Assembly (NCBI GenBank): GCA_950106755.1
Contig: OX467087.1
Location: forward strand, 20,402,047 to 20,466,046
Source of the DNA: Climacium dendroides
Lineage: Eukaryota > Streptophyta > Bryopsida > Hypnales > Climaciaceae
Reading direction: 5' to 3'
Length of the DNA: 64,000 bases
Shown: positions 47,201 through 60,724 of the stretch, one piece after another
Layout: every line of letters begins with the position of its first letter
How positions within the stretch are numbered: the first letter of the stretch is position 1
The notes under the pieces: model-generated
What the model saw: the letters and a program-made list of their open reading frames with translations, nothing else
The model's database searches: none
What the model was told of the DNA's origin: nothing
Position numbers and translations under genes: made by a program

Positions 47201-49090
47201 CACTATAGAAGGAGGCAAAGTGAGGGGCGAGCCAACTGCATTGTGGGCACTTCCTCTAGTCCCAAGAGTCTTCCTCTTCTCTGCTCTAACTCTTCTTCTT
47301 GCTCTCGTTCATGTTTGAACGCAAGCTCTATGCACCTGCTTTTGTGTAAGCTTGCTAAGCTCCTCACTCCATTACTTGTGATCCAGACTTTTCTTTTCAT
47401 ACTTGCATCTTCAAGCTCTTGCATGCCTTGCGGTTTTGATTGCTACAACTATGATTTGCATGGCTTCTGTTCATCAAACAATCTTCTCATGCATTTTCTT
47501 AGGCATACCTTCTAATAGAACTGTATATGAAGGGATATAGACTACAACTTAAGAGTTACTTAAAATTATAAATTAAGGGTCAAAGAGTCAAAGAAACTTT
47601 TTAGTCATTGACAACCCAATTCACAATGAATGATTCTAAAGATTTTCACTAATATCTACAAATATAAACCCATATCAAAAGTCCTTCTCATATATCTTCA
47701 AGTTAGAGAATTAAAAGATCTTTGGAATTATTTTTACTCTATATACTTTATAAACATTTTCTTTATATAGGGTTACAAGATCAAAACTGATTAGATCAAA
47801 CAATCAAAGGAATTTTTCAATAATTTACAAATATTTCTTTGTATATGTCTACAAATCACTACACAATATCAAAGGATCTTGTGTCAATCGTTCTATTTGC
47901 AACCGCAACCTCGTTTATTTGCCAGAGCATCAAAGGATCCTCTCCAAGATCTTCTCAACCACTATTTCTTCTTGCATCATGCCTATTAATTAATACCATT
48001 AACACCACCTCTCACCTACCATTTCATCCCAACATCCAAGTGCTGCAAGAGCTCATTACACAATACAAAGAGTTATTTTGGATGAATAAGTGACAAATCC
48101 AACTGAAAAAAGTCTCACAAGAATTCTCGCATGGGAAACTGACCATAGAACAGGGAGGCAACGTGAGCGGCGAGCCAACTGCATTCTGAACACTTTCTCC
48201 TTAGAGTTTCACTCTTGTATTCTGCGGCTATTGCTCTTGTGCACGTTTGAACGCTCTGCGCACCTGCTTTGTGTAAGCTTGGTAAGCTCCTCACTCCATT
48301 GCTTGCGATCCAGACTTTTCTTTCCATACTTGCATCTTCAAGCTCTTGCAAGCCTTGCGAAGCTAGCTTTCTAGCACGTAACGGAATTCAGTTTGGATCC
48401 AGTGAAGTTTCTGATTATGCAAGCTTTGTCCATAGCACCTGACCAGCCATAGCTTCATCATCCGTCAACTCCTCAGCGAAGTAGTCCTTACATTGTTTGC
48501 CAATTAATCAAGTAGTGGTCACCCCATTGAATTTGCTGAAGTATGCGAGGGTCACGCAGATGTTCACAAAAAGGCTAGCCGGGTTCCCAATCAGCTTCAT
48601 TAATCACTCAAGATTGTCCAAGCAAAGTCGTCTGTGCAATAGGAATAATTGGAGAACAAGATGAGACACCTTGAAATGTTTACTCCAACTAGTTTCTAAT
48701 TCACATACGGTAGTTTCAAGCCCTGCAACCACAGAACTTTCCGTTTAAAATCAGGCGCATTTCGATCACGGACACAAGGTGAAGAGTTTGTGGTTATGGA
48801 GTTAGGAAAGGGGACCATTCGATGCAGGTTGATAGTTGCGTTGTTGGGATTTCCACGGAATTGGAAAGCCGGACGTGTTTAGTTACTGAGGAATTCCTTC
48901 TGTGTGATGCATGTATTGCAGGTAGGTCACCATGGATCGGAAAGCTATGGAGTCCGAGCATGAAGAACTTACCGATCTCGAATATTTAAGGCTTCTGGTC
49001 GAGCGTTCTCATGGACCTCGTTCTTCAGCTCCTTCCTCCTCTGCAACACAACGCCCAAGGACGCCGACTCGGATCCGTTCCTTGTTGAAA
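44295..49090 (+). repeat. Repeat module, copy D (older copy of arm segment B)
   Basis: It follows 29262-34430 in order and orientation but is diverged and lacks the Helitron and the CACTA-like element. It ends abruptly at about 49082 within the MDRE gene, where sequence switches to unrelated AT-rich DNA. It is therefore an older duplication than the near-identical arms. Confidence 0.7.
46590..48365 (+). repeat. Tandem duplication of about 0.88 kb inside module D
   Basis: 46590-47475 and 47490-48365 share order: TCATG(T/C)ATTTTCTTAG, AATTAAGGGT(C/T)A, AAAGACCTTTGGAAT-type block, AAGAGCATCAAAGGATC, CACCTCTCACCTACCATTTC, CAAGTGCT(A/G)CAAGA and ATCCAGACTTTTCTTT. Copy B has this segment once. The second unit continues into the MDRE leader, the first does not. 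Confidence 0.65.
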
Positions 49091-49096
49091 AGGTGA
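48932..49096 (+). pseudogene. Truncated MDRE-family gene, copy D
   Basis: It has the same GGTCACCATGG start and TATTGCAG site. It encodes 54 residues, MDRKAMESEHEELTDLEYL..., almost identical to copy A for 50 residues (SHGPRSSAPSSSATQRPRTP), then LLKR and stop where the module breaks off. Loss of the C-terminal half makes it a likely pseudogene. Confidence 0.6.
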
Positions 49097-50194
49097 TATC
49101 TTGCTTCTTTACTTAAATATTAAAAAAAACTATAGAAATAGTAATTTTAGAGTAGAAGTTTTGGATTAGGATTAATTAAAAGATAATTAAGAAGAACCTT
49201 TTGGAAGCCACTAAAGAATATTCAATAATTAGAACCTCTCATGCCATCTTCTAAAGATTCTAAAACCAATTTACACATGAAAACTAATTCATTTAAAAAA
49301 AACATAAGGTGCATGAAGTTTGGAATTAAGTTTCGATGAAGTTTTTAATCTTTGACTAGGAAGGTATCTTTAACTAGGAAGGTCCAAATTCAGTGTCTCT
49401 TACCATTTTGAAAAGGAAAAATTATGCTCTACAGATTAGGTTAAGTTATCTTTAATTTGATCTAAGTTTCATTTTCAAATTCAATGCTTGGCTTGGTTAG
49501 CCAAGGCCTTGGATTTCTAACTTTTAACGTGTTTTGAGTGATTTAGATTCATTTTATGTTCTACAATATTACAAATAGAGTGTCCATTGCTTAGATTGCA
49601 TTAATTGGACTAGAATTACACATCTCCTAAAATAATTCAAATAAAAAAAGTCATAAGAATTTATATGTATGTTTTGACTCAAGGGGTGGAATTAAAATCA
49701 CTCACAAATCTCAAAAGACAAAATAAAAATTTTCCATTTAAAAAAACTTTATGATGAAGAGATTTCACTAAAAGAATGACCTCATAATCATCTTCAATGT
49801 TCAGAAGTGCACATGTACACAAGGGAGCCCTATTAGTACACATGTGGAGGACATAAAATAATATTTTCTTAAGGTTTTATCCCGTATGCAAATGCCCATC
49901 TAACGAGGGAATAACCCACATCAATGTTAGGTCTATATCATTATCTTTGAACACTCCACACTAGTAAAAATCTCCAAAGTAAACTACAAAATCTGACAAA
50001 TTAACTAAGTTGAAAGTTGAAATTTAATTATAAGATGTTTTTTTAATTTTTTCAAAAATAATGAATCTCATTATTTACTTCCAATTCGCCATCTTCAAAT
50101 AAATTTCAAGTACATTAGCTTCATTTTCTAAAAGTTATGGTCAATGACCACTCCAACAATCCAATTGTACAATAGCTTTGCAAGAAAAAAAAAT
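49097..50194. other. Right part of palindrome spacer: AT-rich, no gene recognised
   Basis: No ORF above 60 codons is of interest. 49741-49870 is a relative of 24125-24260 (CATCTTCAATGTTC, GGAGG(A/T)CATAAAATAATAT) and an inverted relative of 41.02-41.17 kb. Otherwise nothing is seen. Confidence 0.5.
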
Positions 50195-50940
50195 TTTAAC
50201 TTTTAAGAATATAAATCTGGCATAATATCTAAAAGGTGGTTTAATGAACTCTGCAAGACAACAACATGCATAGACAATGGATAAAAAGCGATAGATGATT
50301 TCATTACGGATGAAGTTGAATTCACTCCACCATTATTTGGGAAAAAACCAATTTGAATGGCTCAAACAAAACTATTACACTATACATTTAGGATTGTGTT
50401 CATGTTTAAAGGCCATATTCGTTATATTGAGACTTTTGGTAGTCTCATTTTTATCCTCGACTCGAAGATAAATCATAATAACTGTTCAATTTTAAGACTA
50501 TTTCGTAAGTTGAGATTTCAATGTGTTAATATATATAAAAACCTTTGATTTCCTAAAGGTTGCAGACTCATCTTATCCTCGACTTGAGGATAAATCACTA
50601 TAACTGTTTTAGGGTTGTAGTCTTAAAATGTGCAGATTGTCTCATTTTAACGAATAAGGCCATTCTAAATGGATGAACAATTTTGTTAAAATGGCAAAAT
50701 TTTGCAACTTTAGCAATTTTTGTAGTTTAGACTAGGTAGTCTAAAATTCACAACCATCCTAAATTTCCTAAATCTATGTCATTTTTAAATGTTTGAAATC
50801 TACAAGGGTTATACATGGCACTTTCACAATTCAAACTACCCGCTCTGAAATCTATGCTAGCCTTGGATTTTTGAAATATAAAAAAATCCAAGATTTTTGA
50901 AATGTATATTTGTTCTAGATTACTTATTATGGTACAAACT
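50195..50940 (-). repeat. Diverged inner edge of the palindrome, right side
   Basis: Complement of 36520-37006 with about 92-98% identity, interrupted by a 251-bp insertion at 50411-50661. The 81-codon ORF that crosses this edge differs from its left mirror only at its last residues, marking where the arms stop being identical. Confidence 0.85.
50411..50661. mobile_element. MITE-like element present only in the right edge
   Basis: It starts GGCCATATTCGTTATATTGA and ends as the complement of GGCCTTATTCGTTAAAATGA, so the terminal repeats match at 20 of 23 positions. The mirror position in the left edge (near 36790) reads straight through, giving an empty site. Two internal direct repeats (ATCCTCGACT(C/T)GA(A/G)GATAAATCA) lie at about 50450 and 50580. 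The flanks TTTAAA and TCTAAA may be a small target duplication; superfamily is uncertain. Confidence 0.75.
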
Positions 50941-52743
50941 AGGCACTCTGAAAATGGTAGACAAAATATCGCCATTTTGACAAAATTCCTCATAATAGTC
51001 TTGATATACTAAAAATTCTATTAGTTGTTAAAATATAAATGAAGTGAACACTACATGCAATACTATATTGCTACCAAATCAAAATTTCCAAATACTTTGT
51101 TATCTAATATTGCAATCTTGATTGCAAAATATTGAAATTTTTTTACTACTTATTAATAATGAAAGTATACATCAAATACACTCTTCAATATTGTAATGAT
51201 GTATAATTAGTGCATTACAACAATCCTCTTTCAATATTGAAATATGCATGCTTTTATAAATAATTTGTTCATTAAATATATTGTTGCAATACTGCAAATG
51301 CAAAAACATTTTATTCAAACAATATCATGATTATATTGCATTTGTGTTTCAAAGTGGTGTTTGCTTGGTTATCATTTTCAAATGTTCCAATTCTTATTTT
51401 CTACAATATACCTTTATATGTGTGCACAACTATTACTAATAAATTCCATTTCGATTTCATCAAGTATTTGTAAAAAACAAGCAATTGTTCTTTAGTTATA
51501 ATGAACGTAGGGTATCAAAACATTAACACAATTTTATTTAAAGAAATTTAAAGATAGAATATAGGAAATAAGTTGAATTCAAAAATTATAGTAAAGATAG
51601 TCGTACATAAATTCGCTAAATTAATAATGCATGAACATTCTAGGTAGTGCATCCCTAAGATTAAATTAAAAACTAAAAGTAGAAAATTAAAATAATTAGA
51701 ATATTTACTTCTACTATTGTAATTTCAAAATTACACAATAAGTGAAATTTTTTAACAAAACCAAGCATCGAAAGGGTCAAGGTTGATGATGGATATAATT
51801 GGTCATTGAACAAAAAATTGAAAGATCCCTCTTGGTCATTTGCAATGGTTCTCAAGACTTTTTTGTGATATCCACAAACTAAAAGTTTTGTCCAAAGCTC
51901 TTTACACTTATTCACAAAAGCATCAAAGGATTTTTTCATGCATTTATTCTCATTGTGTCATGCACACTTACAAAGTCAATATTGATTTTATAACTCATCA
52001 CCATTTATTTCTAACATCCAAGTACTATAAAAGAATAATAGCTGACAAAATGAGTTATTTTAGAGAAGAAAGGTGGTGTATCCCCCCAAAATGAGATATT
52101 CAGAGGAGTTTGAAATTGATAAATGCTTCAAGTAAACCCCACAACATCTCATGACACCCTCATCGCCTTGCCCCAAAAACAAATGAATACCTTAATTCTT
52201 GTCCAGAAAATCATGCACAGACATCAAAGGCAAAATGCAAAATGCAGGCTGGTAGAGGTTGACACAGTCGCGAGTGAGCATCCCAAACAAAATCATCCTT
52301 TCGAAGACAAGTTACATTTCCAGACTCCAGGACAAGCACCATATATGCAAGGAATGCAAGGAACCGATTCAAACAGACTGTCCGGAGGCTCCGATCGAAT
52401 AACACGTGCAATCGCTTCAGTCTTTCTTTCCAATCGATCGATCATGTGCAAGATCGGAAATCGAAATAGATGGATTACCATCGAGCGAACAGAACTGAAG
52501 AGGTCCAGGACGACGAGAACCAAACTCACAAAGTAACAAACTAGTCCAGAGCCAAGCCTCGGGATCCAATACATATTCAGAAACCGGCCGAACCCTCAGC
52601 ATGATCGAACAACCAAATGACATGCAGAAGCTCGACTGCTTAAACTACGACCTACAACTCTGCCTCCACGCTTGCACAACAAACAGTCGAAGAAGCGTTC
52701 GGCATGGCGAACTAGAGCTAGCTCGTGAGACCCCGAATCCGTC

Positions 52744-53337
52744 CTATTCTCTGGGTTTGAAGCCCCAGGGTGGAAGAGGATACAGTAAAACCCAACCCCA
52801 GTATTCCGACCAAACCCAGTATTCCGACATGAGCTTCACTTCGCACGGCCACGGCCAGGTCCATAGCTGCTGCTCTTGGTCGCGTCGTCTGCCTTCTGCT
52901 GGCTGGTCATGGTTCACGTCCATGGCTGCGACATCGATGAGGCGTTCAAGCCCGGGGGCTAGAAGTCCCCAGGGGGCCAGAAGTCCCAAGGGGGCGGAAG
53001 CGGGTGGGGGGTAGGCTCGTGACAATCGAGAGGGCCTGGAAAGGGTCCGAGTCGGCGTCCTTGGGGGTCGTGTTGCACCGGAAGAAGGAGCTGAAGAACC
53101 AAACCCATGAGAGAGCTCGAGCAGAGTCGGCGTTCTTGGGGGGCGAGTTGCAGCGGAAGAAGGAGCTGAAGAACCAAATCCATGAGAGAGCTCGAGCAGA
53201 GTCGGCGTCCTTGGGGGGCGTGTTGCAACGGAAGAAGGAACTGAAGATCGAGATCCATGAGAGAGCTGGAGCAGATGCAGTAAACATTCGAGATCAGTAA
53301 GTTCGTCATGATCGAACTCCATAGCTTCCCGATCCAT
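52744..53337 (-). CDS. Unrecognised repeated gene, MDRE family, copy B' (mirror)
   Basis: Identical to the 197-residue ORF at 34123-34716, in the right arm on the other strand. The three-unit 75-bp repeat is mirrored at 53050-53274. If the gene is real, the palindrome doubles its dose and provides a template for arm-to-arm correction. Confidence 0.45.
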   Translation of the reverse strand: MDREAMEFDHDELTDLECLLHLLQLSHGSRSSVPSSVATRPPRTPTLLELSHGFGSSAPSSAATRPPRTPTLLELSHGFGSSAPSSGATRPPRTPTRTLSRPSRLSRAYPPPASAPLGLLAPWGLLAPGLERLIDVAAMDVNHDQPAEGRRRDQEQQLWTWPWPCEVKLMSEYWVWSEYWGWVLLYPLPPWGFKPRE

Positions 53338-56300
53338 GGTGACCTACCTGCAATACATGCATCTCACAGAAGGAATGCTTCAGTAATTATTCCGACTTTC
53401 CAATTCCCTGGAAATCCCAACAACAAAATGATGCAACCTGCATCGAATGGTCCCCTTCCCTGACTCCACAACCACAAACTCTTCACCTGTGTCCGTGATC
53501 GAAATGCGCCTAGTTTTTACGGAAAGTTGTGTGGGTGCAGGGTTGAAACTACCGTAAGTAACTAAGGAACTAGCTAGAGTAACAAATTAAAAGGTGTCTC
53601 ATCTTGTTCTTCAATTATTCCTATGGCACAAACGAACGACTGTGCTTTGACAAGAGTGAATGAAGCTGATTGGGAACCCGGCTAGCCTTTGGGTGAACAT
53701 CTGGGTGACCTTCACATACTTCAGCAAATGGGTTGACCAATAATTGATTAACTGACAAACAGTCGAAGGACTACTTCGCCGTGGAGTTGACGGATGATGA
53801 AGCTATGGCTGGTCGGACGCCATGGACAAAGCTGGCATAATCAGAAACATGACTCGATCCAAACTGAACTCCATTACCCGCTACAAAGCTAACTCAATAC
53901 ATCAAGGATGATCAACAGAAGCCACGCAAATCGCAGCTGGAGCAATCGGAACCGCAAGGCATGCAATTGCAAGACATAGAAGATGCGAGTATGAAAAGAA
54001 AAGTCTGGATCGCAAGCAATGAAGTGAGGAGCTTAGCAAAGCTTACACAATGCAGGTGCGCAGAGCTTGCGTTCAAACGTGAACAAGAGCAAGAGCCACA
54101 GCAGAGAAGAGGGAGACTCTCGGGAGCAGGAAGTGTCCGCAATGCAATTGGTTCGCCGCTCACATTGCCTCCCTCTTCTATAGTTTTCCCATGCAAAAAT
54201 TTGAGTGAAACTTTTCTTCAATTGGATTTGTCTCCTTTTCATCCAAGATAACTCCTTCTATCCTGTAATGAGCTCTTGTAGCACTTGGATGCGGGGATGA
54301 AATGGTAGGTGAGAGGTGAGGTCATTGATATTAATGAACCGTTTGCGTAGGCGTGACGCAAGAAGAGATAGGGGTTGAGAAGATCTCAAAGAGGATTCTT
54401 TGATGCTCTTGGCAAGTGAGTGAAAAGAACGTCTTGGACAGCCAGGTCTTCATTCATAGATGTGTGAAGAAATCTTTACAAATCACTAAAAGTTTTTTGA
54501 TTGTTTGGCCCTAAAGTGTTTTGATCCCTTGACCCTAGCCATAGAAATTGTTTTCACATGAGTGCAATTAATGAAAATGATTGCAAAGGTCTTTTAATAC
54601 TCTAACTTGAGGATAATTAAGAAATTTTTGACACGGGGCTTTGTAGATACCAATGAAAACCTTTAGAATCATTGATTGAGAATGATTAGAAAGTATTTTA
54701 ACTCTTAATCATTAATCCACATTTCTTTGTAGAAGGGTCTATTAGAAAGTATGCAGTAGAAAATGGCATGAGAAGATTGTTTGATACTATTGTAGATAAG
54801 AGTGAAAAGAACATATTTAGCATAGATCTTCATATATAGATATCATAGAAAAATCTTTAGAATTATGGAAAATTAATGACTAGATGATCTTTTGATTGGT
54901 AAGTTTATTGAGTTTTTGAAAAATTTATCCTTGGCCCTTTTAAAACTTGAAGAAGATGGAAACTTAGAAAAATATGTTTCTTCACATTTCCAATGATTTT
55001 GGTTATTTTCAATGGATTGATTCTTTTTAAAATTACTAATAATAGTTTCTACATTAGTTATATTGAAAAGAAGTAGCCAATAAACATTATGAAAAATAAG
55101 GATTTTGTAAAATTACCTTCAATATCTCCTACAAAATGACAACCTTGCACTCAAAATTTTGTAGTCCACCCATACTCTTTAAAATTGCCCAAACATTTCT
55201 ACTTTTTAATATTCCAAGACTAAAATTTGAAAAGCATTGTAAATCTTGAAGTTTTTAAGATGCTAGGAATATACTAAATTCTACCTACAAAATGAAATGG
55301 TTTTTTTCATGTAACCTTTAACTTTATTTAGGGACATTTCATCAAAGAAGAAGATCATTTGGGGATTGAGGAACTGAGGAAGTAGTTTAGAAAAACAAAA
55401 GTAGAAGGTTTGATTACTCCTTTCTATGTGATAAGATTCTATTATTATAAGTTTTTCAAATGATTTATGAGTGCCCCAAACTATCATAATTGAGATAAAA
55501 ACTTCAAGAGTTGAATTTTCAAAATGTCTTCTTTCCTATTATGATCTTGCATCTGATATAATAAATAATGGACTTGCTCATTATTGACAAAATCATTAAG
55601 AAAGTATTGGCGAACTCAGAACTTTTTCTTCAGATTCACTTGACCTTGTCGGGGACTTCATTTGATTTCTTAAATGAGTGAAATATAAGTTGAAACATGG
55701 TTTGGCATTTTTGATTTCAAGTTCTCTTCTTCCAAAATGGAGGTTTGGGTCCCACTATTACTGAAAAGAAGGGATCAAATTCAAACTTGCACCAGTTAAG
55801 GTATTCATTTGTGTTTGTGGCAAGGTGATGATAGAGGGTATATGCGGCTTTGTGGCAAGGTGATGAGGGTATGTGCGGCTTTGTAAAATTCACTTGAAGT
55901 ATTGATCATTTTCATTGGTCTTTGTTTTTTCCTTTCAATACGTCACCTTTTCATAAAAACAAAATAACACATTTTTTCATCTAGTATTTTCTTTTTATAC
56001 TTGGATGTTGGAATTAAATGGTGGAGAAGTGAAGTCATTGGTATTGACCTTATAAGTATATATAATGCAATGAGAAAAAGTGCCTTAGAAGTCCTTTGAT
56101 ACTCTTCAATTGTGAATACTAAGTGCAAAAACCTTTTGACACAACTCTTAGTTTGTGGATATCATAGAAAAGTCTTTGGAACCATTGCAAATGACTCTTG
56201 AACTTCACTTGTTCAACGACCAATTCAAATTTTTAGGCTTTGATCCTCAAAAAAGCCTTTCAAGACCTTTGTGAAGCTTGCCTTGAATAGTTTGGTATAC

Positions 56301-56951
56301 GAGAAAAAATGCCTCATAAGATCCTTTGATAATTGATATCCTTGGGAATAATTAAAAAGAACTTTAATAGAGATAGTGATGCATTTATCATACTCAAAGT
56401 TCTTTCCTTTACATTAGTTTGGGATCATACTAGATTTTTGGTTTGGCAAGTAATTATTGACTATGATAAATATCAATTAAATCCAAACTAATACATTAAG
56501 TTAGAATTTTATTCTAATGTCAAGATTTTGAAGATACATTATTGATAGAGAAAATCCTAGTTTTCTTTATTTTCAATTTCTAATTTAGTTATTTTGTAGA
56601 AGGTCATAGTGCTTACTACTATCCTTTCAAGCACAAAATGAATTGGCAATTTGGCATTGTTTCTTACAACAAACCCAAATGTGCATTTGATGGTCCCATG
56701 AATTAAATTTTAGTTAAATACAACATCTTCTACTAACTTGAATTTCATTTCCAAATTTAAATGGGATAAAGTCACAAGGGTCAAGTGAATTCAATCTGCC
56801 TTGGAAACACTCTTAAGGTAGGCATTTTCTTAACTTTTCTAATTCATGAAGAAGGTACTAACTCTTTTATTTATTATGTAGGTTGTAAGATTGTACTTAG
56901 TAGGAAAAAAGACATTTTGAAGAATCAAATGCTATAATTTTATCTCAATCA

Positions 56952-57699
56952 CTAGCGGTTTGCGCTTGCTATGCTACATATTCACCATTAGAATTTCATT
57001 AAATTTTATTATGTATTAGATAGAATGCAAAGCAAGAATTTCAATAAATCTTTAGATAAAAATGACAAAATCTTGATGTAATTTTTTTATAAATATGCAT
57101 ATACTAAAATAAACCAAAGAAATTTAATGAATGATGAATGAAATACATGCATGATGAATATGGTAAAAGATACACATACATTAGAATTCATTAAAAATTT
57201 GACTCAATTGTTACAAACAATGGCTTTCAAATAGAAGAACTTAAAGGAAAAACTTGTAAATCTCAAAAGCTTCGTAAACAATTTAATTGTTGTGAAATCC
57301 AAATTTGGTTCAATCTAATACATTCCTCAAATCATTTGGTAGTAGCAATAGAGAATTGAAATCAAAAGCTCAAAGTTCACAAAAGCACAAAATTATAGAA
57401 ATGCAAAAGAAATATAAAGCCAAGAAAAGCAATGATTGCAAACTGCTATTCTATTTCTATAACATCACATTGTGTGAAAATACGATTTTTATGTATGCAT
57501 AATTGAAAACATTTGTATAAAATATTTAAGAAAATTATTTTAAAGACTTATTGAAATCATTATCATGCATTCTATTCGAATATATCAAAATTTTACTAAT
57601 ATGTGATACAATGAATGCATAGCATAGCAAGCATGAGCCCCTTGTATTAATGGTAGCATTTGTGATATTATAGAGGGAGTTATGATTTTAGTGGTATGA
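56952..57699 (-). mobile_element. Helitron copy 2, mirror copy
   Basis: Mirror of 29761-30508; CTAG at 56952-56955. Because it is identical and in the same place in the arm, it was present before the inverted duplication and is not an independent insertion. Confidence 0.78.
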
Positions 57700-57868
57700 T
57701 AATAGTTTTGACCACCAAAAAGTCATTTTAAGAATTTATAATAAGAGAATTTTGTCAAACAATGGAGAGCAATCAAGACCCTCGAAGTTCTTTTAAAATG
57801 ATTAGATTTGCTTATTTCTAAATCCTTGAATGTTACCACAAAAGTCCTTTGTCAATGAATCTTTGAAG

Positions 57869-58084
57869 CACTATAAGAAAACCTTGTTTTAGGTGACATT
57901 CAAAAAAACAATCGACGTCAAAGGGAACGGATTTTAGGTGACGTTGAAAAAAACAACCTATATTTTTCATGTCAATAATGATGTCCAGTGGAGATAATTG
58001 TTGTCAGAAAAACATGGGTTGTTTTCTTCAACGTCACCTAAAATCCGTTCCCTTAGACATCAAAAATTTTGGTTTCTTCTAGTG
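57869..58084. mobile_element. CACTA-like miniature element, mirror copy
   Basis: Mirror of 29376-29591, starting CACTATAAGAAAACC at 57869, with the same CTT flanks in complement. Confidence 0.63.
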
Positions 58085-59458
58085 AAGGATAGAAGAGCAA
58101 TATTCATCTTTGGGGATTTTTTGTAGAAAGGGGAGAACTTGCACATTAGTTTGACCCCTAATGAGTGTTTTTGGACGTCTTGAAGCAAATGGTTTATGCA
58201 AGACTTGCAAAAATGAGTTCCACACTTCTATGGTGACTAGCTTGTCTAATAAGGTTTTATTAGTTGTGAGGGCGTCAATTTAATGTCTACTTGCCTAAAT
58301 GAAAATGAATAGCTTAAGTATGTAGAAAAGAGGTTTAAAATTGTAGACTAGTCATGATCCTACATACCATTGCCACAAAGTTTTCAAAACCTCATTTCAA
58401 TCATCATATAGATGTAGCACATACAAAAACTACATACAAAAGTTACATAATCAAAATTTTATGTTTAGAATTGGACTCCTTCAATTCAAGCCCCCCAAAT
58501 GAAGAAGCATGGAACTAAGAACCTACTTAAAAGAAAGGCCACATGTATAATCATTGGTCCAAAAACTTAAACTAAAACATTGGATTTCATTATCTTGTGA
58601 AAAGATCCATGATCTAATATTGTCAATTATTTGACTTCACTATGGCATTCATTGCATTTGATTATTCATGCTTAAGAAGTTATGTATTAGTATCCATGAC
58701 CATTCACCACCTAACTATTTTAATGGAGCATTTAGTGATTAATTGACATTTAGGTAGCCTATGTGGTGATGCAAGAATTAAATTCTTTGATTTCCCCTCA
58801 CCAAGATCAAATTGGACATTGATAGTATCACATGCATGAACATTGCAAACCTTAATCACATTGGACATCATTCTTGGAAAACTTGCTATGCATCAATACT
58901 ATCTAGAATTCTATCATAAAAAGTAGTTGGTAAAATTGGATTTTAATAGAAATTAAGGAATGGTCATACTTTCATGGTTTTCATGTTTTTGACCTAACGT
59001 GAAGTAGTACACATACCAGTATTACTACTAGTCAAATTGGTATTGGAATTTGTTAGCTTGAAATTTGAACACTAGCTTTGTCTTCTTCTAATATTTTAAG
59101 ATGATTAATAATTAACAAATTTGAAGTATGTAGTTTGTTTTGCTCTTATTAGCAATAGTCACACCTTCTTCACTACAAGCCCATTCTCTAAAGAATAAGG
59201 ACATCGTGGCTCCCATTTGGCACAATATATATTTGCTATAAAACCTTCTTGTCCTTGATTGTTCTCCTCTAGTGCTCAAGAATGGATGTGTAGAAGACTT
59301 TGTGAGTTAAATATACTCTCTTGCATTACAAAAAACCTACGTTTTTGCTTGCATTTGACTACTAACATATGGTGTTCTACAAAAAATGAAGATGTCAACA
59401 GGCAGCTAGTCCAAAAAAGTAGATTTTTGTAGATGTTGTGGAGAACAGTGGTACATCA

Positions 59459-60241
59459 TCATACTACGAAAATCATAAGTCCCTCTGTACTATCACAAAT
59501 GCTACCTTTAGTACTAGGGGCTTGTGCTTGCTATGCTATGCATTCATTGTATCAATTTTATTTATTTTATAAAAACATTTCCAATCATGCATACATAGAA
59601 ATCATATTTTCACACAATGTGATATTACTGAAATAGAGTAGGAGTTCACAATCACCTCTGTAATATCACTTTTTACAAAGGATGATATTATAGAAATAAT
59701 ATAGTCGTTGCAATTGAGGTGATATTAAAGAGAATCAATATGGTGATATCATAAAGGTACCAATTCCATTGCTTTTTTTGGCTTTATACTTCTTTTGCAT
59801 TTCTATGATTTTGTGCTTTTGTGAGCTTTGAGCTTCTAATTTCAATTTTCTATTTTCTATTGCTACTACCAAATGATTTGAGAAATTTATTCGATTGAAC
59901 CAATTTTAGATTTCACAACAATTAAATTGTTCACGAAGCTTTTGACATTTACAAGTTTTTCCTTTAAATTTTTCTATTTGGATTGCTGTAACAATTGAGT
60001 CAAATTTCTAATGCATTTAATGTATGTGTATCTTTTATCGTATTCATCATTGCATGTATTTCATTCATCATTCATTAAATTTTTATTATTTATTTCAGTA
60101 TATGCTTATTTATAAAAAAAAATTATATGAAGATTTTAGTCATTTTTATCTAAAGATTTATTGAAATTCTTACTTTGCATTCTATCTAATATATAAAAAT
60201 TCTAATGAAATTCTAATGATGAATGTGTAGCTAATTGCTAG
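59459..60241 (+). mobile_element. Helitron copy 1, mirror copy
   Basis: Mirror of 27219-28001; here the element reads in the plus direction from TCATACTACG to TTGCTAG. Confidence 0.7.
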
Positions 60242-60316
60242 TTATTTACTATAAAAACAAGTTGATTTTGTCACCCCTAACTCCACTTCCGATTTCATCA
60301 TCATTGTTATCATTTT

Positions 60317-60724
60317 TTGTTGATGACCGTCTCCACCAATGACACACAAAATAGATTTGCTACACCTTCTTCATCCAAAAATGATTCCTATAACCCTATT
60401 GGCTCTTCTCTTTGTTCACCAACTTTTCATTCTATTGCAAATTGTGCTTGGTCAAGAAGGTGTGATTATACTATTAAATTGATGCCCCCATGTATTATAC
60501 AAGAGTTGTTACCCCATATAGCTAGCTCCCATTTCAACACTTGTCCAAAGAAGCAACTACCATTTATTGTAAAGAGATTTAATATGTCCTATTTTACAAA
60601 ATACTATGACTTAATCACTTATGACTCTGATCTCATTGGAAAGAAAGCATTGAAAGCTCTTAGAATGTGTATTTTGGGTATAAAATTTATTTATTTGCAA
60701 TTAGATAAAACATATAGTAAGTGA
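60317..60724 (+). CDS. Unrecognised ORF, 135 residues, mirror copy
   Basis: Identical to the ORF at 26736-27143. No motif recognised; may be chance. Confidence 0.25.
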   Translation: MLMTVSTNDTQNRFATPSSSKNDSYNPIGSSLCSPTFHSIANCAWSRRCDYTIKLMPPCIIQELLPHIASSHFNTCPKKQLPFIVKRFNMSYFTKYYDLITYDSDLIGKKALKALRMCILGIKFIYLQLDKTYSK

